This document shows, piece after piece, positions 17,854 through 27,700 of a stretch of DNA of 64,000 nucleotides. Position 1 is the stretch's first letter. Each line of letters opens with the position of its first letter. Made by a program: the position numbers and the translations under genes. The notes beneath the pieces are model-generated. The model was not told the origin of the DNA, searched no databases, and saw only the letters and a list, made by a program, of their open reading frames with translations. Source of the stretch: Chitinophagaceae bacterium (GTDB lineage: Bacteria > Bacteroidota > Bacteroidia > Chitinophagales > Chitinophagaceae); assembly GCA_019638595.1 (NCBI GenBank), contig JAHBTJ010000012.1, positions 182,834 through 246,833 of the forward strand. The letters are read 5' to 3'.

Positions 17854-19011
17854 ATGAAAAGAGACTATTACGAGGTGCTGGGTGTTTCCAAAAGTGCGTC
17901 GGGAGATGAGATAAAGAAAGCATACAGGAAAGTAGCCATGCAGTACCACCCCGACCGAAACCCCGGAGATAAAGCGGCTGAGGAAAAGTTTAAAGAAGCG
18001 GCTGAAGCTTACGAGGTATTGAGCGATGAAACCAAGAAAGCGCAATACGATCGCTTCGGGCATGCCGGACTGGGCAACCGCGGCGGATTTGGCGGCGGCG
18101 GTATGAACATGGACGATATTTTCAGTCATTTTGGTGATGTATTTGGCGATGATATTTTCGGGAGCTTTTTTGGCGGAAGCTCCAGGAGCAGAAGCGGCGG
18201 ACGGTCGCGGGGCGTAAGAGGCAGTAATTTAAGGGTAAAGATCAGGCTGAATTATGAAGAGATAGCCAATGGGGCTACCAAAACCATCAAAGTAAAAAAA
18301 TATGTAAGCTGCAATACCTGCAACGGAAGCGGGGCAAAAGACAGGGGCGGCGTTCAAACCTGCGCTACATGCGGAGGAACGGGTCAGGTAAGAAAAGTGC
18401 AGAATACTTTTTTGGGGCAGATGCAAACCGTTACTACCTGCTCTACCTGCAATGGCGAGGGCACTACTATTACCAATAAATGTACTTCGTGTAAAGGTGA
18501 AGGAAGAGTTTACGGTGAAGAGACCGTAAATATAGAAATACCTGCTGGCGTTCAGGAAGGGATGCAGCTAAGCATGAGTGGCAAAGGTAATATGGGAGAA
18601 AGAGGAGGCGCCCCCGGAGACCTGATCATATTGATTGAAGAAGAAGCTCACCCTGAGTTAAAGCGCGATGGACTGAATGTTATATACGATCTTCATATTT
18701 CGTTTGTAGAAGCCGTTTTTGGCGTACAGGTGGAGGTTCCAACAATAGAAGGAAAATCAAGATACCGGTTAAAAATCCCGGCCGGAACACAAAGTGGCAA
18801 AATATTCCGCCTGAAAGGAAAAGGATTCCCTGCAGTCAATTCATATGAAAAAGGCGACCAGTTGATCCACGTAAATGTATGGGTGCCACAAAATGTAAGC
18901 AGCGAAGAAAAAGCGATGCTTGAAAAAATGCAGGACTCCCCCAACTTTAAACCACAGCCCGGAAAAGGAGACAAAAGCTTTTTTGAAAGGGTAAAAGAAA
19001 TGTTCGGCTAA
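17854..19011 (+). CDS. dnaJ: Chaperone DnaJ (Hsp40)
   Basis: Type I Hsp40 of 385 residues that stimulates DnaK ATPase and holds unfolded clients. Domains in order: J domain (residues 1-70) with the HPD motif in QYHPDRN; Gly/Phe-rich linker (about 75-130) with many GG and SRSGG units; and a zinc-binding domain with four CxxCxGxG repeats ([32 protein letters not shown]). The C-terminal substrate domains and a dimerisation tail complete it. It forms an operon with grpE and is followed by a strong terminator. Confidence 0.98.
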   Translation: MKRDYYEVLGVSKSASGDEIKKAYRKVAMQYHPDRNPGDKAAEEKFKEAAEAYEVLSDETKKAQYDRFGHAGLGNRGGFGGGGMNMDDIFSHFGDVFGDDIFGSFFGGSSRSRSGGRSRGVRGSNLRVKIRLNYEEIANGATKTIKVKKYVSCNTCNGSGAKDRGGVQTCATCGGTGQVRKVQNTFLGQMQTVTTCSTCNGEGTTITNKCTSCKGEGRVYGEETVNIEIPAGVQEGMQLSMSGKGNMGERGGAPGDLIILIEEEAHPELKRDGLNVIYDLHISFVEAVFGVQVEVPTIEGKSRYRLKIPAGTQSGKIFRLKGKGFPAVNSYEKGDQLIHVNVWVPQNVSSEEKAMLEKMQDSPNFKPQPGKGDKSFFERVKEMFG

Positions 19012-19034
19012 TAAAAAAAACATTCATATAAAAT

Positions 19035-19066
19035 AAAACGCCTGCAGCTCATGCAGGCGTTTTATT
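19035..19066 (+). terminator. Intrinsic terminator after dnaJ
   Basis: A perfect 12-base stem, AAAACGCCTGCA / TGCAGGCGTTTT, with a 5-base loop, followed on the plus strand by TATTTTG. It can work in both directions, but only the plus-strand grpE-dnaJ transcript reaches it. Confidence 0.85.
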
Positions 19067-19576
19067 TTGATTAATTACTTCAGAAGTTAGCAAGCGTTTA
19101 CCAACAAAATAAGTTCCCGTACATTCCTAACCGGCTATGCAGCAATGCCGGTATACAATTGTCCATTGGAAAGAATCTCATTAAGAGCAAATATATAATA
19201 ATAAATAATTATACATCTCAACCATATATGCTTCACTTTTTCAATGTTATCAAAAAAATTGCAAACGTTTGCAAGTATTACTAAGTGTTTTTATTAATTG
19301 AATAACGCTATGTTTACGTAAGCTTTCATTTGTTTGCATTTGAAATGCTCAAGAGTGTAGAATGAAACTTAAAATTCTGATAACTATTTACACATAAGCT
19401 CCTTGAAACCATGTACATAAACAAGTGAGCGCCTGTTCTGCTTAACGCACAAATAACAATCCATATAAAGCGATTTACCGGATAAAATTACAATATAACA
19501 GCGCTTTATGATACACCGGATCATTGATCCCTAATTATTAAATTTTTATTTCTAAAACTGCTTAACTCCAATTATT
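19067..19576 (+). promoter_or_regulatory. Long upstream region of the SusC/SusD operon
   Basis: About 510 bases without a gene, A+T-rich and much longer than other gaps nearby, as expected for a regulated uptake operon. It contains the perfect LacI-type palindrome at 19259-19274 and a related imperfect GCAAGCGTTTACC site at about 19090-19102. TATGTTTA at 19309-19316 is a possible -7 box close to the TAnnTTTG consensus, with only a weak T-rich -33 region. The 5' leader would then be about 250 bases. Confidence 0.45.
19259..19274. promoter_or_regulatory. LacI/GalR-family operator-like palindrome
   Basis: TTGCAAACGTTTGCAA is a perfect 16-base palindrome with the central CG typical of LacI/GalR-family operators. 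A related half-degenerate site (GCAAGCGTTTACC) lies about 170 bases upstream. Two sites upstream of a SusC/SusD pair suggest control by a LacI-type sugar-responsive regulator encoded elsewhere. No such regulator is in the window. Confidence 0.6.
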
Positions 19577-22500
19577 ATGAGACAATCTCCATTGCCCAGG
19601 ATTCTCCTGTTATGCCTTATAGCAAGCTGCTTGTCAGCCTTTGCATTGGGGCAGTCTGTTGTAAAAGGTAAAATAACAGACCAATCTACAGGAGAAGCCA
19701 TTCAAGGTGTAACGATTTCTGTAAAAGGAACAAATGATGGTACCATGTCTGATGCGGGTGGAAACTACTCCATCAGTGTCGGTTCCGCTAATGCCATTCT
19801 CGTTTTCTCCTTTACCGGTTACACCACCCAGGAAATTTCCGTTGCCGGAAAATCAGAAATCAATGTAATATTGGCTACGGCTGCCGCATCTCTTTCTGAA
19901 GTGGTAGTAGTAGGTTATGGTACACAACAGAAAAAGGATGTAACAGGCGCTGTTGCATCGGTAAAAGGTTCTGAAATACAAAACCTGCCGGTTTCGGGAG
20001 CTACACAGGCGCTGCAGGGCAGGAGCGCGGGTGTGAATGTAGTAAGAAACGGCGGTAGCCCCGGAAATGCAGGAAGCATCCGTATACGTGGTACAGGAAC
20101 CATTAACAATGCCGACCCACTGGTAATTATTGATGGCGTACCCGCAGGCGGGCTTAACTCTGTTAATCCCAATGATATTGAGTCAATAGAAGTATTGAAA
20201 GACGCTTCGGCATCCGCCATATATGGAACACGTGCCGCCAATGGAGTTGTAATTGTTACTACCAGAAGAGGTGGCTATGAACAACCCTCCCGCTTAACCA
20301 TCAACGCTTATACAGGTACTTCCAGTGTAATTAAAACACTTGATATGCTTGATGCTCCCACATTGGTAGAACTAAAAAAAGAAAGATATACCAATGATGG
20401 TCTTCCTGTTAACGAGGTGTGGAATAATCCTGACAACCTGGTGCAACGCACTAACTGGCAGGATGCTCTTTTCCGGAAAGGAAAAGTGAACAATGTAGAT
20501 GTATCTGTTGCCGGGGGCGGAGTTAACTCTTCTTATATGTTATCCGGCGGTTATTACGATGAGCAGGGTGTTATTACCAATTCTTATTTCCGCCGTTTAA
20601 GTGTTCGCTTAAACTCAGATCACAAAATAGGCAAAAGATTAAAAATCGGCGAAAGCATACAATTGACCAATTCAAGAGACAATGCGTTGAATACATTGTC
20701 TGCACAAACAGGCGTTATCTGGAGTGCGATTCGTTTTATGCCGTTTATCCCGGTTACATATGATGATGGCACATGGGGTACCTCCAAAGCTTCTAATGAA
20801 TATGGAGACATCAACAATCCTGTGTTTACAGCAGCAACTACCGATGCCGCTAATATTAACAACAGGATACTGGGTAATGTTACCGCAGAGCTTGAAATTA
20901 TAAAAGGCTTGAAATTAAAAGCCAACCTGGGGCTGGATGCCAACCATTATACCGCAAAAAACTTCAGCATTATTATTACAGATCAAACCCGTACAAACAA
21001 TAATAACGAATTGAGCAGAAGCTTCAGCGAGTCTTACTCCCTGCTGGGCGAATACTTCCTTTCTTACAATAAAATTTTTGCTGACAAGCATAAGGTTGAT
21101 GTTGTAGGCGGTTATACAGCCCAGTCTTTTAATGGCGACTACTTTAGCGCTGCTAAAAGAGATTTTATTAACGAAAATTCTAACCAGCGTTACCTGGATG
21201 TTGGTCAAACACTCAGGGCCATAGGTGGCAACCGTACTTACGATGCACTCTCATCGTGGTTCGGAAGGATCAATTACGATTTTGACAAGCGCTACCTGTT
21301 AACCGCAACGTTTCGTGCCGATGGTTCTTCCAAATTTGCCGATGACAACAAATGGGGATATTTCCCTGCATTTTCGGCCGGCTGGAGAATATCAAATGAG
21401 CAATTCTTTAAAAACGTAACCTTCTTTGATGAATTAAAGCTCACAGGTGGATGGGGGCAATTGGGTAACCAGAATGTAGCATCGCTTCAATATCTTGCAT
21501 TGATTGGCGGTGGTCATCGTTATTCTTTCGGCAACAATACCGTTGTAGGTTCTACTCAATCACGTATTCCCAACCTCAACATTTCATGGGAGACAGCGGA
21601 AATGACTAATATCGGCCTAACTGCTGAAATGCTGAGTCGTACTTTACAGGTTAACATTAACTATTTTATAAAGAATACCAAGGATATGCTGCTGGCGCCT
21701 CCTACAGTAGGTACGATTGGCATTGCAGCGGTGCCCGATCAAAACGTAGGCATATTACGCAACCAGGGACTTGAAATTGATCTCACTTACCGCAATTCTG
21801 CAGGTGCATTCAATTACTCGTTAAGTGGTAATGCCGCTTTTATAAAAAATAAAGTAATTAAGCTCTACGATGGGAACTATATCGGTTCAGTGTTTTATGG
21901 CAGACCTAACCAGGAAATATCCAGGACCTACGAAGGTCACCCGATCGGGGTTTTTTATGGCTGGAAAACAGATGGTTTGTATCAAACACAGGATGATATT
22001 GACAAAGATGCCAATATTGCTAACGACTCCCGCAGAACCGATGGTTTAATACGACCCGGCGATGTTCGCTTCATTGATCTGAATAACGATGGTATTATTA
22101 ACGAAGACGACCGCACTATACTCGGTAGCCCCCATCCTAAAGTTGTTTATGGCTTTAATGCAAACCTGGAATACAAGGGCTTTGATCTTACCTTGTTCTT
22201 CCTGGGCAATGCCGGGTTAAGCATCTTTAATGCCGACAGGATGCAGGGGCTTGATCCCACGTATTCATTTAATATGTATGCCGAAACAAAAGATCGCTGG
22301 ACAGGAGCGGGCACCAGCAATACTATACCCCGAATGACCACGTTAAGAAACAACCTTAACTACCGTACTTCGGATATGTTCATTGAAAAGGGTGATTTCC
22401 TTCGTTTAAAGAATGCTGTATTGGGATATACACTTCCCGCCGGCTTAACTGCTAAAGTAGGCATCAGCAAACTCAGAGTATATATTACGGGACAAAATGT

Positions 22501-22633
22501 GTTCACATTCACAAAATATTCAGGGCTGGATCCGGAACTTGGTTATACCGATGGAAACAGGCAAATAAATGTAGACTATGCACAGTACCCGCAATCGCGC
22601 AGTTGGACATTTGGACTGAATGTTACATTTTAA
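19577..22633 (+). CDS. SusC/RagA-family TonB-linked outer-membrane transporter
   Basis: A 22-stranded outer-membrane TonB-dependent transporter of 1018 residues that imports oligosaccharides or other nutrients together with a SusD lipoprotein. Signal peptide residues 1-25 end in ALGQ. A carboxypeptidase-like regulatory domain (VVKGKITDQSTGEAIQGVT) follows at about 26-105, then the SusC hallmark SEVVVVGYGTQQKKDVTGAV. The plug domain contains DPLVIIDGVP and DIESIEVLKDASASAIYGT. The large beta-barrel ends in the aromatic strand SRSWTFGLNVTF. There is no extra N-terminal secretin/STN domain, so control by an anti-sigma partner is unlikely, in line with the LacI-type operator upstream. The SusD gene begins 22 bases after the stop. 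Confidence 0.97.
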   Translation: MRQSPLPRILLLCLIASCLSAFALGQSVVKGKITDQSTGEAIQGVTISVKGTNDGTMSDAGGNYSISVGSANAILVFSFTGYTTQEISVAGKSEINVILATAAASLSEVVVVGYGTQQKKDVTGAVASVKGSEIQNLPVSGATQALQGRSAGVNVVRNGGSPGNAGSIRIRGTGTINNADPLVIIDGVPAGGLNSVNPNDIESIEVLKDASASAIYGTRAANGVVIVTTRRGGYEQPSRLTINAYTGTSSVIKTLDMLDAPTLVELKKERYTNDGLPVNEVWNNPDNLVQRTNWQDALFRKGKVNNVDVSVAGGGVNSSYMLSGGYYDEQGVITNSYFRRLSVRLNSDHKIGKRLKIGESIQLTNSRDNALNTLSAQTGVIWSAIRFMPFIPVTYDDGTWGTSKASNEYGDINNPVFTAATTDAANINNRILGNVTAELEIIKGLKLKANLGLDANHYTAKNFSIIITDQTRTNNNNELSRSFSESYSLLGEYFLSYNKIFADKHKVDVVGGYTAQSFNGDYFSAAKRDFINENSNQRYLDVGQTLRAIGGNRTYDALSSWFGRINYDFDKRYLLTATFRADGSSKFADDNKWGYFPAFSAGWRISNEQFFKNVTFFDELKLTGGWGQLGNQNVASLQYLALIGGGHRYSFGNNTVVGSTQSRIPNLNISWETAEMTNIGLTAEMLSRTLQVNINYFIKNTKDMLLAPPTVGTIGIAAVPDQNVGILRNQGLEIDLTYRNSAGAFNYSLSGNAAFIKNKVIKLYDGNYIGSVFYGRPNQEISRTYEGHPIGVFYGWKTDGLYQTQDDIDKDANIANDSRRTDGLIRPGDVRFIDLNNDGIINEDDRTILGSPHPKVVYGFNANLEYKGFDLTLFFLGNAGLSIFNADRMQGLDPTYSFNMYAETKDRWTGAGTSNTIPRMTTLRNNLNYRTSDMFIEKGDFLRLKNAVLGYTLPAGLTAKVGISKLRVYITGQNVFTFTKYSGLDPELGYTDGNRQINVDYAQYPQSRSWTFGLNVTF

Positions 22634-22655
22634 TTTAAAGACCAAAAGTTATACA

Positions 22656-24098
22656 ATGAAATACAATATATATATACCGGTTTACGCCCTTATTTTAATA
22701 GCTACTGCCGGTTGCAGTAAAAAATTTCTTGAATCAACACCCTATGGGCAGTCTACCTCTGCTGATTTCTGGCGCAATGCAGACGATGCCATTGCAGCGT
22801 CTAATGCATTGTACTCGTATTTGGGTGATGAATACTTATATGCACATACCGAACAAACCTGGGATATTTGCTCAGATGACCAGTGGCGTGCAGGTGACCA
22901 CCCGGAAGACCAGGCTATTGAAGATTTCACTTACGACCCCAGCAATGTACAGTTAAACGATAGCTGGGCAAGAAAATATGAAGTGATTTCGAGAGCCAAC
23001 GCAGTATTGATCAATGTTCCTGATATAGATATGGACCAAACATTGAAAAACCGTATACTGGGTGAAGCTCATTTTATGAGAGGATTCATGTACTGGTTAT
23101 TTTACAAAATATACGGGCAGGTACCGTTAATACTGGAAGAAGATGCTATTGCCAATAACTTCAATAAGCCTAAAGCTTCTCTTGACTCAATGAAGCTAAT
23201 CATTGAAAATGACTGGCTACAAGCTGCTGATCTTTTGCAGGAACAATATGATGCCGCCAATATAGGCAGGGCAACAAAAGGGGCTGCATGGGGTTTTCTT
23301 GCTAAATTTTATGTTTACCAGGAAAACTGGCCGAAAGCAATAGAGTATGGCAATAAAGTGATCAACGGACCATACCCGCTGGCAGGAAGCTTCGGAGATA
23401 ATTTTAAACCAGATACCAAAAACAATCCTGAAATGCTTTTTGCAATTCAGTGTACCGATGGGTGGACAGAAAATGTTGCATCTATCTACTATGGACCGAG
23501 GCCATGGGGCGGATGGGGTTTCCAGGAACCAATCCAGGACCTGGCAGATGAGTTTGAACCCGATGATCCACGGCGTAAATACAGTATTGCCGGTGTTGGT
23601 GATATTATTGATATAGGCGGATCTTCCGGCCCTACTGCTGTGCCCGCGGGGCTCACCAACACAGGGTATTTTTTCAGAAAATACAATTCATGGAGGGAAG
23701 ACGGAGGCTTAGACAACAATATGAATATTCCTATACTTCGCGCTGCTGATGTATACCTGCTGGTAGCAGAAGCAAAGATCCGTTCTTCGCAGGATGGTGA
23801 TGCAGAAATAAATGCAGTACGTGATAGAAATGGGCTGCCAGATGTTGAGAACGCGACAATGGAAGACCTGATGCATGAAAGGCGCGTAGAACTTGCCGGA
23901 GAGAATGAACGCCACCAGGATTTAATGCGCTGGAGCAAAGCAGGCCTTATTAATCTGCCGGCACATTATGCCATTCCGAGAGGCACTTTTAAACCGGCTC
24001 GTACTTTCAACGTTCCTAAAAATTACCTGTTCCCTATACCCCAGCGGCAAATTGACCTGAGCAACGGCGTGCTTGTTCAGAACCCCGATTTTGATTAA
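22656..24098 (+). CDS. SusD/RagB-family nutrient-binding outer-membrane lipoprotein
   Basis: A surface lipoprotein of 480 residues that forms the lid over the SusC barrel and binds substrate. The ATG at 22656 gives a lipoprotein signal ending in ATAGC (Cys at about residue 20). The overlapping longer frame from 22620 lies inside susC and is rejected. Typical features are SKKFLESTPYGQ after the lipid anchor, the TPR-like helical region (ILGEAHFMRGFMYWLFYKIYG), and a C-terminal segment with LLVAEAKIR and HERRVELAGENERHQDLMRW. A strong terminator follows. The substrate is not readable from the sequence; no glycoside hydrolase is encoded next to it. Confidence 0.96.
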   Translation: MKYNIYIPVYALILIATAGCSKKFLESTPYGQSTSADFWRNADDAIAASNALYSYLGDEYLYAHTEQTWDICSDDQWRAGDHPEDQAIEDFTYDPSNVQLNDSWARKYEVISRANAVLINVPDIDMDQTLKNRILGEAHFMRGFMYWLFYKIYGQVPLILEEDAIANNFNKPKASLDSMKLIIENDWLQAADLLQEQYDAANIGRATKGAAWGFLAKFYVYQENWPKAIEYGNKVINGPYPLAGSFGDNFKPDTKNNPEMLFAIQCTDGWTENVASIYYGPRPWGGWGFQEPIQDLADEFEPDDPRRKYSIAGVGDIIDIGGSSGPTAVPAGLTNTGYFFRKYNSWREDGGLDNNMNIPILRAADVYLLVAEAKIRSSQDGDAEINAVRDRNGLPDVENATMEDLMHERRVELAGENERHQDLMRWSKAGLINLPAHYAIPRGTFKPARTFNVPKNYLFPIPQRQIDLSNGVLVQNPDFD

Positions 24099-24108
24099 TT
24101 TTTAATAT

Positions 24109-24166
24109 ACATCCCCGGCGTTTTACCATTGCTACGGTATGGTAAATACATCCGGGGATGTTTTTT
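24109..24166 (+). terminator. Terminator after the SusC/SusD operon
   Basis: ACATCCCCGG (24109-24118) pairs with CCGGGGATGT (24152-24161), enclosing a second inner stem TACCAT/ATGGTA. A T run follows directly. The long stem and T tract make a clear plus-strand terminator and explain why translation starts proposed inside it are unlikely. Confidence 0.8.
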
Positions 24167-24210
24167 GCAATACGGCTAAAAGCCTGTTTTCTGCAGAATA
24201 TTATATCCGA

Positions 24211-24639
24211 ATGAATGCTCCTTTCTTTACACTATGTATCTGCACTTTGCTGACACTTACTCTGCAACAATGCAAAAGAGCCGACGTACGTTCCGCTATT
24301 ACAGGTACCACTTGGCAAACAGACTCCATTTATGATTATTATAACGGCTTTGGCTACATGAACAGAACTCCTTATCCAAAGGAAATATTCAGGTACAGGA
24401 AAGACAGTATTGCAACTCATGAAGGAATGGACAGGGAACTGCTATTCTATTATTCAACTACCGATACTTCTATTGTTTTAAGGGATATGCAGGGCAATCT
24501 CGTATCTGATTTTAAAATATTGCAGCTTACAGATAAAAATATGGTGCTTAAAAAAAACAGGGATTTTATTTTTCCCGGCAAAAACCAGGAAAGGTATGAG
24601 ATACGGTATTTTTCGAAACTGGATGGCCAGGGTAATTAG
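24211..24639 (+). CDS. Small hypothetical lipoprotein
   Basis: A 142-residue protein starting MNAPFFTLCICTLLTLTLQQC, a lipoprotein signal with Cys near residue 21. The in-frame extension back to 24139 runs through the SusD terminator and is rejected. The mature part (GTTWQTDSIYDYYNGFGYMN, later SDFKILQLTDKNMVLKK) resembles the small lipocalin-like or META-like lipoproteins often found in Bacteroidota, but I do not recognise a family. It is transcribed towards the large FG-GAP protein gene. Confidence 0.6.
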   Translation: MNAPFFTLCICTLLTLTLQQCKRADVRSAITGTTWQTDSIYDYYNGFGYMNRTPYPKEIFRYRKDSIATHEGMDRELLFYYSTTDTSIVLRDMQGNLVSDFKILQLTDKNMVLKKNRDFIFPGKNQERYEIRYFSKLDGQGN

Positions 24640-24713
24640 GCTGAGACATTAATAATACAGCAATTGGAAAACTCCCTGCTATAGTTCAATTATCCCCAAT
24701 CAACTGATCCAGA

Positions 24714-27700
24714 TTATTCCTTTCTTCCCTCCCCTTTAAAATTATACACGGTTACGGCAACCGCATCAGCAGGTATACGCAAATATCTTCCTGTTTGTGA
24801 AAGATAGCCCGAGCCATAATAAAATTCTTCTTTGAGTGACTTACCTTCTTTTGTTTGAATAACAGCGTACGCATCATCACGCTTCAACCTGACAACGCGC
24901 GGCTGTTCACGGTCATTTTTCTCTAACACAATCATACTGTCATTATTAATGAGCGACAGATAAAGAAACCTGTCGCGTCTTACCATTATTTCAGCCAATC
25001 CTTTGGCATCGCCCTCTATACGAAAGCCATTTTCTTTTACTGTAAATCCACCCTTACTATCTCCCTTTAAAAACAAGCCTTTACAAGCATCATACTGTCC
25101 TGATATTACTTCTGTAGCGTACCAGTTCCCTGTAAGTAATACATCTTTAAAACCATCGTTGTCATAATCATTACATAATAAACCAAATATAGGAGCAAAC
25201 TGCGCTTCAACCGGAAGCGCTGTAAACTGCCAGGGTTCGCTGCCATTATTATGCAGGTAAACCGAACTAAAAATATTTGCCTGAAGGTGCATGGCTTTTT
25301 GCAGTACCTCAGGAGCGAAAATATCCTTTATAGTTGCATTAGCATAGTCTTTATACGATTGAAACTTCTTTTTTAGAACAGGAAGCCTTTGCATCACATC
25401 ATCACGGGGATGGATAGGGTAACTGTTGCCGCCCTGGCTGTAGGTAATGATGGGATCCCTGGTGCCTGTTCCGCTAAAGTCTGACGTGTATATTTCAAGT
25501 GGATTTTCAGGAGATGTGCGGAAACGGCTGTTCCAACCAAGATTTCCCAGTATATAATCTGTTTTACCATCCTGGTCGAAATCTGTGCCCTGTATGCTGT
25601 TCCACCAACCAACAGTATGCGTTAAACCCAGTTGATCGGTAACATTGGTAAACCTGCCATTAGTATTCATAAATACAGTTACAGGCATCCATTCCCCTAC
25701 TACTATCAGGTCAATATTACCATCATTGTTCATGTCAGTCCATAAAGCCGCCGTAACCATGCCAATAGAACCCAGTTCCGGAGCTTTTTTATTGGTCACA
25801 TCAGTAAAAACGCCTTTGTTGTTTTCAAGTATCCTACTCCTGCCGGCATCGGGATAATGTTGCGGCGTAATCCTCCCTCCTACAAAAAGATCCAGGTCGC
25901 CATCTTTATCAAAGTCAGCGGCTACTACACACGACCCGCTTACATTCATACTTCCCGGCAACGCATCTTTATCTAAGCTAAATACTCCTTTGCCATCATT
26001 TATATATAACCTGTCCTGGTAGTAAGGAGAGCCGCTGTCAAATTCGTTTCCGCCACTCACAACATACAGATCCAGGTCGCCATCATTGTCAGCATCAAAA
26101 AACAGGGCGCCCATGTCTTCCTCGATTTTTTTTTCGCTTACCAGCGGTCTTGAAATAAAGCGTTCATCCGGTTGCTGAAAAAACAACCGGCCCGGTTGAT
26201 TATAACCGCCTCCGGCAAAAAAGTCTTCTCTGCCGTCGCCATTTATATCTCCTACAGCCAACCCGGCGCCACTTTGAGAAAACTTATGGGGTAATAACGG
26301 TTGTATGTTAAAGTCGGTGTAGGGTGTTTCTTTATGTTTAAACGCTATATTATACTTCTTATTAGCCTGCATAAATAACAGGGGCGAATCATCGGGTTTT
26401 TCTACGGCAGTATCAAAGCTGCTGTCGGCATATGAAACACGCAGCACCTGGTCTGCATTTATATCATACAACAATTGGCTTTTGCCATCAGGCCATACAA
26501 GCCGGAGTGAGTCTATTTTTGTTTGTTTACCTAAACCAAAGTGTACTATATCTTCCATAGTAGACTGATACCCTCTTACAGGATAATGTTCGTGGTATAA
26601 CCGGAGGTCGTTTGCATACAATTTTAATTTGGCACCCAGCCCCTGCCTGTTTCCTGCATCGCCCTGCAACTGTACTTTCAGGTAATGATGCGTTTCATTC
26701 CGTTCAGCATTATTACGATAAACAGAAGCCGGCAAACCGGTATTACTGATAATAATATCAAGGTCTCCATCATTATCAAGATCAGCATAGGCAGCACCGG
26801 AAGAATATGCTTTTTGCGTAAATCCCCACTCGGCAGAACGATCCTTAAAAGTGAGGTCCTTCTGGTTCTGAAAAACAAAATTGGGAAGGAAAGCCCCATC
26901 CAGTTCCTTTAACGCGGTCATATTACGTTTACTCACGCTCTCATTGTAATTCATCTTCATCAGTTGCTGCGCCCGGAAGTTGATAAAATCACGATTGGTT
27001 ATATCGCGAGGGTAGCCGTTCGTAATTACCAGGTCGCGCCAGCCGTCATTATCCAGATCGGCAAATAAGCTACTCCAGCTCCAGTCGGTAGCGTCAACCC
27101 CTGCCAATTGGCTTATTTCACTGAAAGCAGGCAAACCATCCTTACCCATTCCACGATTTAACTGAAGGGTGTTGCGCATGAATTGAGGTGAATAGCCATA
27201 CTGGAGTTCTGAACGGTAACGATCGTAGGGTGTGGAGCCAAACATCATCTTTTTCCGGAAATTATCCGGGGGCAACATATCTACCACGCATATATCTAAC
27301 CTGCCATCGTTATTGTAGTCTGCCACATCGTTACCCATTGCAGAATAGCTGGTATGCCTGAACACTGTAGAGGCATGATCTGTAAAAGTGCCGTTGCGGT
27401 TGTTGATATATAGCAGATCGTTCGAAAGATAATCATTCGATACATAAATGTCTGGCCAACCATCTTCATTCAGGTCGCATACAGCAACGCCCAGTCCATA
27501 TCCTTCTATCGTAATTCCTGCTTCCGTTGAAACATTGGTAAATGTACCATTACCATTATTCCTGTACAAGCGATCCGTGTTTGCCATTTCGCCATGTACC
27601 CGTTTGGCGCGAATAACATTAGGTCCTGTTTCGTCGGTAATATTGGTTAGCAAATACATGTCCAGGTCGCCATCACAATCGTAATCAAAAAAAACGGATT

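Noticed and set aside
24139-24210. Upstream start for the small lipoprotein
   Set aside because: It lies inside the SusD terminator hairpin, and the lipoprotein signal begins at 24211.
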